Both the position numbers and the translations under genes were made by a program. Under the pieces are notes generated by a model. The model had not been told where the DNA came from. It was given only the letters and a program-made list of their open reading frames with translations, and made no database searches. This document shows positions 10,803 to 20,700 of a stretch of DNA of 64,000 nt, piece after piece (the stretch's first letter is position 1; each line of letters opens with the position of its first letter). The DNA comes from Bodo saltans. Taxonomy: Eukaryota; Euglenozoa; Kinetoplastea; Eubodonida; Bodonidae. Location: assembly GCA_001460835.1 (NCBI GenBank), contig CYKH01001815.1, positions 1 through 64,000 of the forward strand, in the 5' to 3' direction.

Positions 10803-11279
10803 ATGACAGAAAGATTGGCAACGGATGGTACCCGCGCTGCAGCAATTCAGTCGCTGGCGAGCAATGTGAAAGAGGCGATGGCCAGCACCGTGAAAGATGC
10901 CGTCAGTTCCGCACATTCCAAGGCAGTTGCATATGAAGCGAAAGGTGCAGCCAGTTCTGCTGTCAAAGGCATGCAAGCAACCCTATTGAGTCTTCGGGAT
11001 GGAACGAAACAAAACGCTGGAATCAAGAAAGTTCCTGGAATCCTGGGCAACCAGTCACACCTGGAAGACGCGACGTTTGCCGTGGATGCGGCTGTGGTAA
11101 CGGCTGAGCGGGCGGTCATTAGAGAAACCAACAAGTTTGCGGATCTTGAAGCTGCACTAGGACAGTCCACTGGAGTGCTGTCAGATGATTTGATGATCTT
11201 GAACACTGTTTGGCACAAGGTCATGTCGTCTGGAGGGACTACTACAAGAAGCAGGAAGGGGAGTGAGGCACAGCTGTAA
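10803..11279 (+). CDS. Small helical protein, unknown function
   Basis: 158-residue protein. Ala-, Lys- and Ser-rich N-terminal half (about 10-65: AAIQSLASNVKEAMASTVKD) predicted as long amphipathic helix, a short Gly/Pro break near 80 (GIKKVPGILGN), then a second helical region (90-145) ending in a Ser/Arg-rich tail. No membrane segment, no metal motif. The upstream 103 bases include a T-rich tract and an AAG (ending about 10780) usable as splice acceptor. The composition recalls small coiled-coil adaptor proteins, but nothing allows a functional call. Confidence 0.72.
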   Translation: MTERLATDGTRAAAIQSLASNVKEAMASTVKDAVSSAHSKAVAYEAKGAASSAVKGMQATLLSLRDGTKQNAGIKKVPGILGNQSHLEDATFAVDAAVVTAERAVIRETNKFADLEAALGQSTGVLSDDLMILNTVWHKVMSSGGTTTRSRKGSEAQL

Positions 11280-11380
11280 ACAGGGTGCTGCGCTGTTTTT
11301 TTGTTCGCGTCGCTTTGATTTCGTTTTTGAAGATGTGAAACTAATTGGTACTTCTTTCTTGCATTGAGAAATTACTTAAT

Positions 11381-11405
11381 CTCGTTTGTTTTTTCCTCAC
11401 CTCAG
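11381..11405 (+). promoter_or_regulatory. Predicted spliced-leader acceptor
   Basis: Pyrimidine-rich tract 11381-11403 ending in CAG (AG at 11404-11405), 22 bases before the ATG at 11428. It sets the start of the following gene; the open frame upstream of it has no ATG. Confidence 0.6.
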
Positions 11406-11427
11406 TTACTTTCTCAACACGTTGATT

Positions 11428-13077
11428 ATGATTGCACGGACAGTAGTACGCTCATTTTCGCGCTCTCACCCCCTTTTTCGAAATGCAGTGAGCGCACAAG
11501 AGGCGGAAAAGCACTCGACAAACCGAGCACTTGACAGTGACGATTTCAACGAAAGCACCAACGCCAGAGCTTTGTGGCAGCAGCACTTGCGCCACCAGCA
11601 ACATCGTCAATGGGTGTTTGACGACGATGACGTCGACGCTAACAGTCCGATCATTCCATCACATTCAGTGGCAACGAGTTCCCAGGCGTCGTCAGGTCTT
11701 GACGAAGCACATCAAAGAGGTCATCTGTACGTCCCAGGAGCGAGTGATCTCGACCCGGATACGATGATCAACACTGTGCTCTCGTACTACTCACCATCGT
11801 TGTATGCGTACGGTATGTTTGAGACGATTGACATTGTCGAGCAAATGGTTATTTGCGGACTCATCGATAGTACAGTCACGACGAGCGAAGCTGGTGCTAT
11901 GCGCGGCGAGACAGAGTTAGGTGCGACTGTTGCTGCTTGGTTTGTGTCTCCAGCTGTTGCGTGGCGTCACCCGGGGCTCCTGCCCTCGCTCATGGGGCGT
12001 TCACGATGGGAATCTACATCGCTGCTTCTTGAGTGGATGCTGCGGAATCATGACATCAGCGTGTCACCGCTTCGTCGAGCGTCAACCATATTTTGTCAAA
12101 ATGATCTGTGGTGCCAATTTCTGCGTGGGATGGCGGCGTACGGTCTCCTATCTTCTGAACTTGCTCCGTTTCTTCCAGTCGTGATCGAGGCAGCCATCAA
12201 AAACAATTTGAAGGAGCATGCTTTACCAGGAGATGTCCGTGATCGCGCTCACGCAGTTTCCACACTATTGCTTGAGGCATCTGTTGAATACGGCTCACCA
12301 ACTCTTTTGGACTTGTCGCTCGAAGTCTGCTCCCAGTTCTCCATACCAACTGACTTCAATATTATGCTTCGTGTTCAACAATCATTCAGCAAGACGGGTC
12401 GGAGAGGCAACGACTGGGCGTTACGATCATCGGGTGGTCTTGCCAAGGCGATTCCTCAATGGGTACGATTGCAATTTCCGAAGTCCCTTCATCACTTAGC
12501 GGCGAGCAGCAAGAGTGATAGCAAAAGAATCACAACCGTTGGACTTGCTGACGATACCATTTCATTTTTCAATGACAAGTCGGGACAATCTGCCTCAGAG
12601 GCAGTTGAGGACGCAGTGAACAGCAACGGCGGATGGAGCCCAACTGAGATTGAAGAATTGCACAGACTGACGACTCAAGATTTGATGAATCACAGACCAC
12701 CATCAGATGCACCAGTGGCAGTGGACGAAGAACACAAGGAGCCAAAAACGTCACAGGTCTCTAAAATTGTGAGTGACAACAAAGGCGTGCTCTTCACGGA
12801 CCATATGGCACCATCATTATACTTCAGCTCATCAACTGAGCGCTTGGGCACTGGTAAGGCGCTATTAGAAACGGAAGTAGTGTCACATCGAATTCGGCAA
12901 GGCGACCTTTTGCGGCACGGATTGGATGCTTGCACCTCGTCAGCTGACAGGCCGATTGGGAGTGGTGATGCATTGAGCTTGCCGCACACATTCAATCGCG
13001 CTCTTCTCGATCATATCCTCGCACAGGCAATCAAACGAGAACAGAAATCAATTCGCCACGATTCGGATTTGGAGTAG
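11428..13077 (+). CDS. Probable mitochondrial protein, unknown function
   Basis: 549 residues from the first in-frame ATG. The N-terminus MIARTVVRSFSRSHPLF is basic, hydroxylated and amphipathic, a convincing mitochondrial presequence. A poly-acidic patch lies near residue 68 (FDDDDVDAN). The centre (about 110-330) is predicted helical with Trp-rich segments (AAWFVSPAVAWRHPG, ESTSLLLEWMLRNHD) that could be helical repeats. The C-terminal third is hydrophilic and low in complexity. I recognise no catalytic motif. A role in mitochondrial RNA or ribosome biology would fit lineage-specific kinetoplastid proteins of this build, but that is only a guess. Confidence 0.8.
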   Translation: MIARTVVRSFSRSHPLFRNAVSAQEAEKHSTNRALDSDDFNESTNARALWQQHLRHQQHRQWVFDDDDVDANSPIIPSHSVATSSQASSGLDEAHQRGHLYVPGASDLDPDTMINTVLSYYSPSLYAYGMFETIDIVEQMVICGLIDSTVTTSEAGAMRGETELGATVAAWFVSPAVAWRHPGLLPSLMGRSRWESTSLLLEWMLRNHDISVSPLRRASTIFCQNDLWCQFLRGMAAYGLLSSELAPFLPVVIEAAIKNNLKEHALPGDVRDRAHAVSTLLLEASVEYGSPTLLDLSLEVCSQFSIPTDFNIMLRVQQSFSKTGRRGNDWALRSSGGLAKAIPQWVRLQFPKSLHHLAASSKSDSKRITTVGLADDTISFFNDKSGQSASEAVEDAVNSNGGWSPTEIEELHRLTTQDLMNHRPPSDAPVAVDEEHKEPKTSQVSKIVSDNKGVLFTDHMAPSLYFSSSTERLGTGKALLETEVVSHRIRQGDLLRHGLDACTSSADRPIGSGDALSLPHTFNRALLDHILAQAIKREQKSIRHDSDLE

Positions 13078-13090
13078 ATTCTACTCCCAA

Positions 13091-13159
13091 TTTTTCCCCC
13101 TCTCCCGTCCCTTCAATATTTTATTTAATCTCTCCGTTGGGAACCTGTTACAATCAAAG
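13091..13159 (+). promoter_or_regulatory. Pyrimidine tract and predicted spliced-leader acceptor
   Basis: A C/T-rich block starting at 13091 (TTTTTCCCCCTCTCCCGTCC) continues as T-rich sequence to about 13135. The first AG after it is at 13158-13159, 38 bases before the ATG at 13198. Confidence 0.5.
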
Positions 13160-13197
13160 CAATCGAAAAAAATATTTGTCAACTGATATTATACTTT

Positions 13198-14403
13198 ATG
13201 AAGAGCAAGTCGATTTCTTTGTCCTCTAATTGCGAGAACAGGAAAATTGGAATGCCCCGATTGGATCTTGACGGGAAAAGTATTCTGGATGCGATTGAGA
13301 GTCCTCGCAGGCCACTGCAACGAAGCCCTTACCCCTCACCAGTGGGCTCCACAGTCAAACGAGATGCACAACATCGATCTCCTGTGAGAACGCGCCAGGA
13401 ATTCGACAGCGGCGTGAGTGCCGTCGAGGCCGCGTTCCTTTCGCAACGTGTGGCTGCGATTGAAGATAGATTTTCTGGACTTGAGTCGCTTGTGTCACGA
13501 CTAGCTGGCAAACTTGACACCTTCCTTCGAACAGTGGAGAACGATCGACAAGTGAGTGAGGCTCTCGATATTCGGCTCAGCAGCACTCAGGATCAATTAT
13601 CGCTTGTGCAAAAAGCAACGGTCGATTTTGGGAACCGAATTGTGGAACAGAATCGTGCGGTGGAACGCGTCAGCCAACAAATGTCGTCACTGGAGTCCGC
13701 GCACCAAAGTTTAGTGTTGCTTGAGCGCCGCGTTGACGATAACCAACGACAGGTTCGCTTACAAGCAGAGGAAGCAGCGCGCCAAAGTGATGCTCTCAGA
13801 CTGCAAATCGCCCAAGCGACCAGGCTTCTGCAGTCTTACAGCCGACGGCAGTGTGAGGCGCTGTCAACTGAGAATGCAGCAAGACTCGACGCGTTCGAGC
13901 AAGATCGCCACGAATTGATTCAGCAGGTTGCGGATGTGTCTCATGGGATGAACGAAACACGCGTTGCTCTGGCGGATGTTCGAGGGCAGCTAGCAGCGGT
14001 GGACCGAACGCTTCGCGTCCGAGAAGAGGGGGAGCGACAACACGGCGAGGACATCAAGGTACTGCAGCGGCGGCTTTTAAGCGCCTTGAGGCACCTTTCT
14101 TCTGACGCGAACACATTTTTAGTCACCCCAACGGCAGCAGCGCCGCAAGACAATTTGTCACCTGCATTCCATGTGTCAGATGGTCATCGTTTGAGACATC
14201 AAACAAGCCCACAGGTTAGTAAACATACGGATGCATCGGTGTGGTCCTCGAACTCCCCACGGAAGCACTCGCTGCCCCGAGCAGAGGTCATTGATCCCCT
14301 TGTTGCGACTCCTGTTGCTCCAGTTGCTGTTGCGCGCAACGACGACGAAGGGATCGATCAATTCCTTGCTGAGCTCAATTTTTTGAGTCGAAACGCTCTC
14401 TAG
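13198..14403 (+). CDS. Coiled-coil protein, unknown function
   Basis: 401 residues. The N-terminal 65 residues are basic and Ser/Pro-rich (SPRRPLQRSPYPSPVGS), likely disordered. Residues about 70-300 carry nearly uninterrupted heptads rich in Gln, Glu, Arg and Leu with no Pro, a long coiled coil. The tail (300-401) is again Ser/Pro-rich and ends in a short hydrophobic helix (QFLAELNFLSRNAL). A second ATG 18 codons downstream (MPRLDLDGKSILDAIESP) is an alternative start. Together with the two following genes this is a run of cytoskeleton-like products, but their functions are unknown and the adjacency may mean nothing. Confidence 0.8.
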   Translation: MKSKSISLSSNCENRKIGMPRLDLDGKSILDAIESPRRPLQRSPYPSPVGSTVKRDAQHRSPVRTRQEFDSGVSAVEAAFLSQRVAAIEDRFSGLESLVSRLAGKLDTFLRTVENDRQVSEALDIRLSSTQDQLSLVQKATVDFGNRIVEQNRAVERVSQQMSSLESAHQSLVLLERRVDDNQRQVRLQAEEAARQSDALRLQIAQATRLLQSYSRRQCEALSTENAARLDAFEQDRHELIQQVADVSHGMNETRVALADVRGQLAAVDRTLRVREEGERQHGEDIKVLQRRLLSALRHLSSDANTFLVTPTAAAPQDNLSPAFHVSDGHRLRHQTSPQVSKHTDASVWSSNSPRKHSLPRAEVIDPLVATPVAPVAVARNDDEGIDQFLAELNFLSRNAL

Positions 14404-14436
14404 CAGGGCAATTTTTTTTTTTTTGTACGCTACCAG

Positions 14437-14772
14437 ATGATAACTGAACTCTCAACCACTCCATTGTTGAGAGTCGTTGATTCGATTATTGTACAGTGTG
14501 CGTATGTGTGTTGGTTACATCGAGAAAGAAATCAGAAACCCATGTCGTCCTACGCTTCGAAACTGGTGCAGCCTCGGCCAAAGCCGGTATCGACTCCTCA
14601 AGCAACCTCACGCTCTTCACCAGCGCCTCGCGCCGCCACTTCTAGCACGACGACGCCGAACGCTGTGAATAAACGTTACCTTCCACATTTGTCCAGATTT
14701 GTGGAGGAGCTGGATTTGGCTCTCGGCATTCACACAGCAGTATTCGATAGAATTCAGCGCAATCGCAGATGA
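14437..14772 (+). CDS. Short hypothetical protein; start uncertain
   Basis: 111 residues from the first ATG, or 76 residues from the ATG at 14542 (MSSYASKLVQPRPKPV). A 13-base T run (14412-14424) and a CAG ending at 14436 sit immediately before the first ATG, so if that AG is the acceptor the mRNA leader would be the spliced leader alone. With any later acceptor the shorter protein is made, and its Pro/Ser-rich then helical composition (PHLSRFVEELDLALGIHTAVFDRI) looks more protein-like than the first 35 residues. No family recognised. Confidence 0.6.
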   Translation: MITELSTTPLLRVVDSIIVQCAYVCWLHRERNQKPMSSYASKLVQPRPKPVSTPQATSRSSPAPRAATSSTTTPNAVNKRYLPHLSRFVEELDLALGIHTAVFDRIQRNRR

Positions 14773-14929
14773 AAGTTCGGTAACCACTTCCAACTCTCTT
14801 TTTGTTCGGCTTGTACACTTAAATTTGCCACAGTTGATCTGACTTCCAATTTTCTTTACCGGAAGAAGAATTTTGTCAATCTGATTTTTGCGTGTCTCAT
14901 TCCAACAAGCAAACACAGAAAGAAGAAGC

Positions 14930-16729
14930 ATGGAAGCTTCCCCTGGAAGAGAGCTTGTTCATGTCAGGTTGGACCTCGAGGCGCTGCAGGAAGTAACGAA
15001 GCTTCTTCAAAATGAAAACAGTCGACTCCGCCAAATGATACACGAAGCCTCTGCAGAGCACGTCCACCAGCTTCGTGAAATTGTTGATGCCAAGATCCAT
15101 CTCGAGACACAGCTTGCCGAACTCAAGGTTGATCTTGAGCACAGCCGATCTGAGAGGTCAAGATTAGAGTCAGAACTTGTGGAGGCAGTTTCGGAGAGAC
15201 GAAGACAATCTCAAACTGTTCAAGATGTTCGCCGCCAGGTTGATGGACGACTACAGAGGCTTGTGGAAGAGCTTCGTCGACGGGACGAGGAAGTTCACAC
15301 ATTGGAGTTTCACAACAAGGAGCTCGAGCGCACAGTTGAGCGTGCTAGGCTCGCTGAATTAGCGAACTCAGGTCGAGAAGACGAGGTCCGCAACCTACGT
15401 GCACAGCTCGCCGCCCTGCAAGGTGAAGCATCAACTGCTCATCAAGAAGCAGCGGCTCTGCGAACGGAACTCCGCTTAACGAAGGAGCGTAACGCCATTC
15501 CAGAACTACACGCTCAAGCTATCGGAGCGGAGGCTGCAGCTGTTCTGCCGCTGTATCGCCAATGGGCAAACTTTGTGGAACAAAACGTTATTTCGATTGA
15601 AGATGGACTTGAGTCAATTTGCGATTCTGTTATCGACGCTGAGTTTTTCATCCAATACGGTGTGGAAAACGCATCGGCAGCTGCTCTTCCTGATCGAAAG
15701 CGCCTTGCTGCGATGAAGCGAATGGACAGGGAACGACTCAGTGCACAACATCAGCTTATGATGCAGGCATCTGCGAACTCTGACAACGATTCGACTGCGC
15801 TCACTGTACAGGCGATCCGTGCGAGCTGCGATGCCTCGAGGTACACCGTCGGAAAGTGCACTTCGTCGATTGTTCAACTGAAGGAACTTATGGTCTCTCT
15901 TCACAATCGCATCACGAGCAATGCAAGCCATGGAAATGGCGGAGCTCAGATGAATTTAGCTCACGCTTCATTTGCGGCAGCAGATGCATCACGAGCATCC
16001 GCGATGCACGAAGTTGGTCTCGTTGAGAACCTTCGCCACGAAGTGCAACAACAGCATCACACCTCCGCAAAGCTTCGAGAAACCATTGCGCAAAAAGATG
16101 AGCGAATCACCGAGCTATCGCGCGGCCTTTTAGAGGCTGATTCCAAGACGAATGCAATAGATGGCGTTGCAAAGCAAGCACAACGCGAAGCTGACCGGAA
16201 GCAGTCTGAAATTGACTCCTTGAAAAAGACTGAGGGAAAACTTCGTGATGTGCAGCGTGAGTTACAAGATCGTGTAAAGAGTTTAGAGAAAGAACTTGGT
16301 GAGCTTCAGAGAGATCTTCAGGAGAGAGGAATCCGCGAAGAACGCATGCGATCTGTCCTTGAAGAAAGTCGCGAAAAGCGCCTCACCTTAAAGCGACAGA
16401 AAGATGAACTGCTAGAGGAAGTTCAGGACCTTCGAAATACGATAGCGATGCAATCCAAGGACCTAAAGCAATCTGCTGACTTAACAAGCTCCGTCGCCAT
16501 GGAATTAGAACGAACGAAACTGGCTCTTGAAGTGGAGCTACAGAGCCAAGAGGAATCCCACGTCCGTGCCAGCGCAGATTCGACTTTGTTCTCTCAGTGG
16601 AAGCAGCAATATCAAACTCAGCACCCACCACAATTGGGCGGTGGTGGTGGCAGTGGTGGCTCTGGAAATACGACAGCAGGCTCAAGCCGCGTCGTTCTGG
16701 TTCAAGGATCCAGTAGAAATCGCCGTTAG
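14930..16729 (+). CDS. Long coiled-coil protein, unknown function
   Basis: 599 residues from the first ATG; the frame upstream of 14930 is open but has no ATG. A first coiled coil runs from about 10 to 190. It is broken by a Trp-containing segment (from about 206, LPLYRQWANFVEQNVISIEDG) that looks like a short globular insert. A second coiled coil follows from about 355 to 560 (many KLRExI and ELQRDLQER heptads). The last 50 residues carry a Gly/Ser run and a basic end (QGSSRNRR). The architecture resembles basal-body or flagellar scaffold proteins, but no diagnostic domain is visible. Confidence 0.82.
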   Translation: MEASPGRELVHVRLDLEALQEVTKLLQNENSRLRQMIHEASAEHVHQLREIVDAKIHLETQLAELKVDLEHSRSERSRLESELVEAVSERRRQSQTVQDVRRQVDGRLQRLVEELRRRDEEVHTLEFHNKELERTVERARLAELANSGREDEVRNLRAQLAALQGEASTAHQEAAALRTELRLTKERNAIPELHAQAIGAEAAAVLPLYRQWANFVEQNVISIEDGLESICDSVIDAEFFIQYGVENASAAALPDRKRLAAMKRMDRERLSAQHQLMMQASANSDNDSTALTVQAIRASCDASRYTVGKCTSSIVQLKELMVSLHNRITSNASHGNGGAQMNLAHASFAAADASRASAMHEVGLVENLRHEVQQQHHTSAKLRETIAQKDERITELSRGLLEADSKTNAIDGVAKQAQREADRKQSEIDSLKKTEGKLRDVQRELQDRVKSLEKELGELQRDLQERGIREERMRSVLEESREKRLTLKRQKDELLEEVQDLRNTIAMQSKDLKQSADLTSSVAMELERTKLALEVELQSQEESHVRASADSTLFSQWKQQYQTQHPPQLGGGGGSGGSGNTTAGSSRVVLVQGSSRNRR

Positions 16730-16860
16730 ACGCACACACACATCCCACAAAAAAATGCCCGCTCTCGGGTGTTAGTTTTCTGTACAAGTTTTTCGAAATC
16801 CAACCCAGCAGCACAGACCCACGTACTTGCTTTGTTGGGGTCGAAAGTGGAACTTCTTAA

Positions 16861-16878
16861 TTTCGTCCTTTTTTCTAG
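16861..16878 (+). promoter_or_regulatory. Predicted spliced-leader acceptor
   Basis: A clear pyrimidine tract (16861-16876) ends in TAG at 16876-16878, 59 bases before the ATG at 16938. The A- and C-rich leader with repeated ACAA just before the ATG resembles other leaders in this window. Confidence 0.65.
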
Positions 16879-16937
16879 AGCATCAACAACCAAGCGCAAT
16901 CCCCAAAACAGAACACAAAACGAGAAACAAACAAACA

Positions 16938-17189
16938 ATGAGCAACAGTCTTCCCGGTGCTACCATCAACGTTGCCAACATCGACCCTAGCGCAGGGCCC
17001 GAAGAGGAGAAGCCCGTTTACAAGCCAGAGGGATGGTTTCACTGGAGCTTCCGTGCCATGTACAACACACTCTACTTCGTGGCGACCAGCGTTTCGTACA
17101 CTGCTCATGGTGCTGTGGGGCACTCAAAGGGAGATCCCAAGAAGTATGATGCTGGATACTGGAGCGCACCAACTGTGTCGAACAATTAA
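16938..17189 (+). CDS. Small aromatic-rich protein, highly expressed, probably mitochondrial
   Basis: 83 residues, too short to name. An acidic and Pro-rich N-terminus (PSAGPEEEKPVYKPEGW) is followed by an aromatic, moderately hydrophobic segment (about 35-58, FHWSFRAMYNTLYFVATSVSY) that could sit in or on a membrane, and a Gly/Lys/Tyr-rich tail ending at VSNN. Codon use is strongly biased toward C- and G-ending codons, as in eEF1B and uL13 in this window, so the gene is probably abundantly expressed. Size, aromatic content and bias fit a lineage-specific subunit of a respiratory complex or ATP synthase, but this is inference. ATG at 16938 is the first after the acceptor; the open frame upstream lacks an ATG. 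Confidence 0.75.
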   Translation: MSNSLPGATINVANIDPSAGPEEEKPVYKPEGWFHWSFRAMYNTLYFVATSVSYTAHGAVGHSKGDPKKYDAGYWSAPTVSNN

Positions 17190-17747
17190 CAACAAACGCC
17201 TTCGCTACGCCCCCAAATCTTCTTATTGACGACACATGAAGCGTCCAGTGGAAGCACATGCATCCCAAAACCGAACTGAATAAACAACTCTCCCTTGATT
17301 CGCTTTTGTTGCTTGACCAAAGTCCTTTTGCTCTCTGGAACACACGTGTGTGGTGCGGTGCTGTTGACCTCGTTGTTACGAACTTCACCACTTGTGATTC
17401 AGTGTCCCCCCTCCTGTTTAGTTTGCGCTACCCATCTCCTGATATAGTCTTCAAAACAAACAAGCAACGAACGATTGCGCAAAATAACAAAACAAAAAAA
17501 AAACATTGAGCGTTATTTCTTAGTTCTCCCGCTTACTTCTGTTGAAATTTCGAAGACGAATCAAGAGAGGCCATAAACCGCTTTTACCTTCGGTGCGTCC
17601 TCTCTTGCCCAAAGCAACGGCCAACGCGAATCTTCTTACAAGAAAGCGAACGCTTTTGGCTCGGGCCCTTTGTGGGACTCCAACCGCATACTTAGAACAC
17701 ATCACCTATTCGCTGACAGGATAGTCCGTCATTTTTTGTAACACAGT
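17190..17747 (+). other. Spacer, UTR sequence only
   Basis: 558 bases with no supported gene. The left part should be the 3' UTR of the 83-residue protein. An A-rich stretch lies at about 17455-17506. The right end has a T-rich run (about 17731-17739) and an AG at 17745-17746, one base before the next ATG. A 60-codon open frame at 17542 has no features that support it. Confidence 0.6.
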
Positions 17748-20700
17748 ATGTGGGCAACCATCGCACCAGCAGTGCTGATCGTTGTCGCACTTTGTAGCTA
17801 CGGGTCGGTTGCAGCCCACACTCGAACTCCGACCCTTTCTAGTTCCCCAACCCCAAGTCCCACCGATGATGGGTCGTCTAGCTCCTCTCTTACCATGACG
17901 TCTGAACCTACAAGCACCCCCACTCGCCCAACTCCGTCGCCCACCATCACTCGTGTCAAATACTCTACGGAGCTCACTGCAACTATGACTCAGACGTCAT
18001 CATCGTCGCCAACTACGTCTAGAACCTCCTCAAGTGAGCACTCCCTTTCAAAGGCCTCGATGAGTGATAGCGAGTCATTTTCGGTATCGAAGTCAACGAC
18101 TCGTGATTCATCGTTTTCATGGTCCGGGACACCAACCAGTGAGCCATCATTCACATTAAGATCGGCCACAACATCCTTGTCCGTATCACCGACCAAAGAC
18201 TCAACAACGTCGCGGACCCCGTCAATAAGTAGGACTGTGACGAGGGCAACAATGTCCTCTGAGGATAGCGCTAGTTGGACTTCTTCGCACTCACGACCAA
18301 CGCTAACGCCAACTCCTCGGCCGAGCCTTTCTCGGTGGACAGCGTCGGAGTCGAAGTCAGCCTCAGATGGCCAGCGAAGCAGGTCAGTGTCCCTGACCGT
18401 TTCTCGATCAGCTTCTACATCCTCGTCGTTTTCCAAAGAAAAGAGCGTTTCACATTCTCCGACTTTGTCAAATGAACCGTCGGCTTCAAAGCCAACGCCA
18501 ACGACAACCCTCACTACTTCGCTAACCTTAGCTGTCTCTCCATCACAGTTGTCCCAATCGCCGTCGGCTACAGCACCACAAAGCAATACGGACACGAACT
18601 CGCCGTCACAATCGCTCTCTGAAGGATACCCGTCATCGTCGCGGACAGAAGACTTCACGTCAACCAGAACAATGTCTTCAAGCCGTCGCCCCGCAAGGCT
18701 GGTGAGTGCTACCGTCCTCCTGACGAATACTAAATCGCCTCGACTGAGCATGAGCCGCAGCGGAAGTGACGGAACACCCTCGATGGCACAATCTTTGTCG
18801 CGTTCATGGACACTGTCAGCAACAATGTCAGAAAGCCCAGCTGCGGGAACGTCTACGCACTCGGCCGGCACTCCAACAGCCACTGCGACATTTGAGCCTT
18901 CCATGACCCGCACAACCATTCCCACACCAACACAATCGTTCTCCATTGTCAAGATGACGAAGTCTGCTACACCGTCCGTCACCACATCGATATCCCCTTC
19001 GCAATCGTCTAGCCGATCACCGGGAACTCCTTCATCCAGTGGAGCATCCTCTGAATCGCGCTCGCCTTCAGAGTTTGATTCTCAAACAAAGACAGTGTTT
19101 CGCCGATTGTCGGTGACGCCTCTGGTTCCAGTGACCTCGACAGAATCGCCATCCGGCTCCCCCGATGATTCCTATTCGAAGTCACTCTCGGCCACCCTCA
19201 GCAGCACGATTTCGGTTTCGGTGAGCGCTTCCGAGACGCAATCTACTAGTGCGACGCCAGAGCCGTCAATCTCGAAAACACCATCACTCAGTTCCTCTCG
19301 CGAGCAGTCAGTGTCGCTCTCACAAACGTTGTCGCCATCTGTCACGCTGTCGAGATTGACGCGCACCGTCAACCATGTCTCTCCCTCCAACTCATCGTCA
19401 TCGTCCCTCTCACGTGACTTGTCACTTTCTGTCAGTGCGAGTCCGGATCAAGCCTCACGATCACCATCGTCTTCCACTTCACTTTCCAACGAACCTCAAA
19501 CGCCCTCAAAGACTGTGACCATTTCGTTGTTGTCTTTGACCCGCGTGCGGAGTCGATTTTCTGCGTCCCCATCCAACAGCGCTGAACCAAGCTTCTCTCG
19601 GACTTCAAGTGTTTCACTCACGCGGAATTCGCCTACAGAAGAGTTGTCGCTTTCCAAATCGCTAACACCCTCGTCGTCAGAGTCACTGTCACCTTCAATG
19701 ACACAGTCCAACTCACGCGAAGTCACAACATCGCTCAGCTCCTCTAGCTCACAGTCGTACACATTGACACCAACGATGACGCAAGAAGCAACTCTTACAT
19801 ACCGCTCTGGGTCTCCATCCAGCGACGTCGCGAGCCGTACCAACACTGTGACCATAAAGGCCACCAAATCTCGAGGACCGAAAACAAAATCGGCTGTTCT
19901 TGTGACGACACGAAGTGGCCTCACCTCAACCCCAACACTGACGCCGGATGATACAATCTCACCATCTCTCGGTACTATTACAGGTGCTATGTCTTATTCG
20001 CCCACTCTCACGAACCTGTGGTCACTGTCTGCAAAGTCCGGCTCGCTTACACAAACATTGACCATGACGGAGACGGCAACACGACGCCGGACATTTTCGC
20101 GTAATCCCTCATCTACCAAATTCTCTGGCACTATCAGCACTTCTGGACCAACAAATACAGCTGAGGTCACAAGCGAAAAGACGCGAACTTGGACATTGGG
20201 GTCGTTTTCAAAGTCCCCGTACAGCAAAACCAAAACTCCAAATTCTCGAACAATGACCAAAACGCTCACTGAAACCATCTTCGCAGATTCTCCGACTGTG
20301 ACGATGAGCGTTTCACAAGAGTCATCTGTGTCGACGTCACGAAACAGCCAAAGTAAAGAATTGACCGCTTCTCGAACTGCGTCGTCATCGCCTTCTGACT
20401 CCCTTACGCTCTCCGAGTCAAAGTCAGAGAGCATTTCATATTCCGATACGATCACGCAACTGCTTCGCTCCATGTCTCACACTGAATCCCTCAGCAACGA
20501 AATCATGTCAACTTCATTCACTTCCACAACATCGAGATCCAATCCATCTGCCTCTCATTCCGCAACGAACGTTGCTACCGTCACCATTGTGAGCGTCTCA
20601 CCTTCTGTAACTGATTCCAAGGAGCTGTCCGACTCGTCGTCATTTTCACCGACCCCAGAGATCACGCGAAGTGCTTCGTTGACGTTGAGCAGCACGCAGA

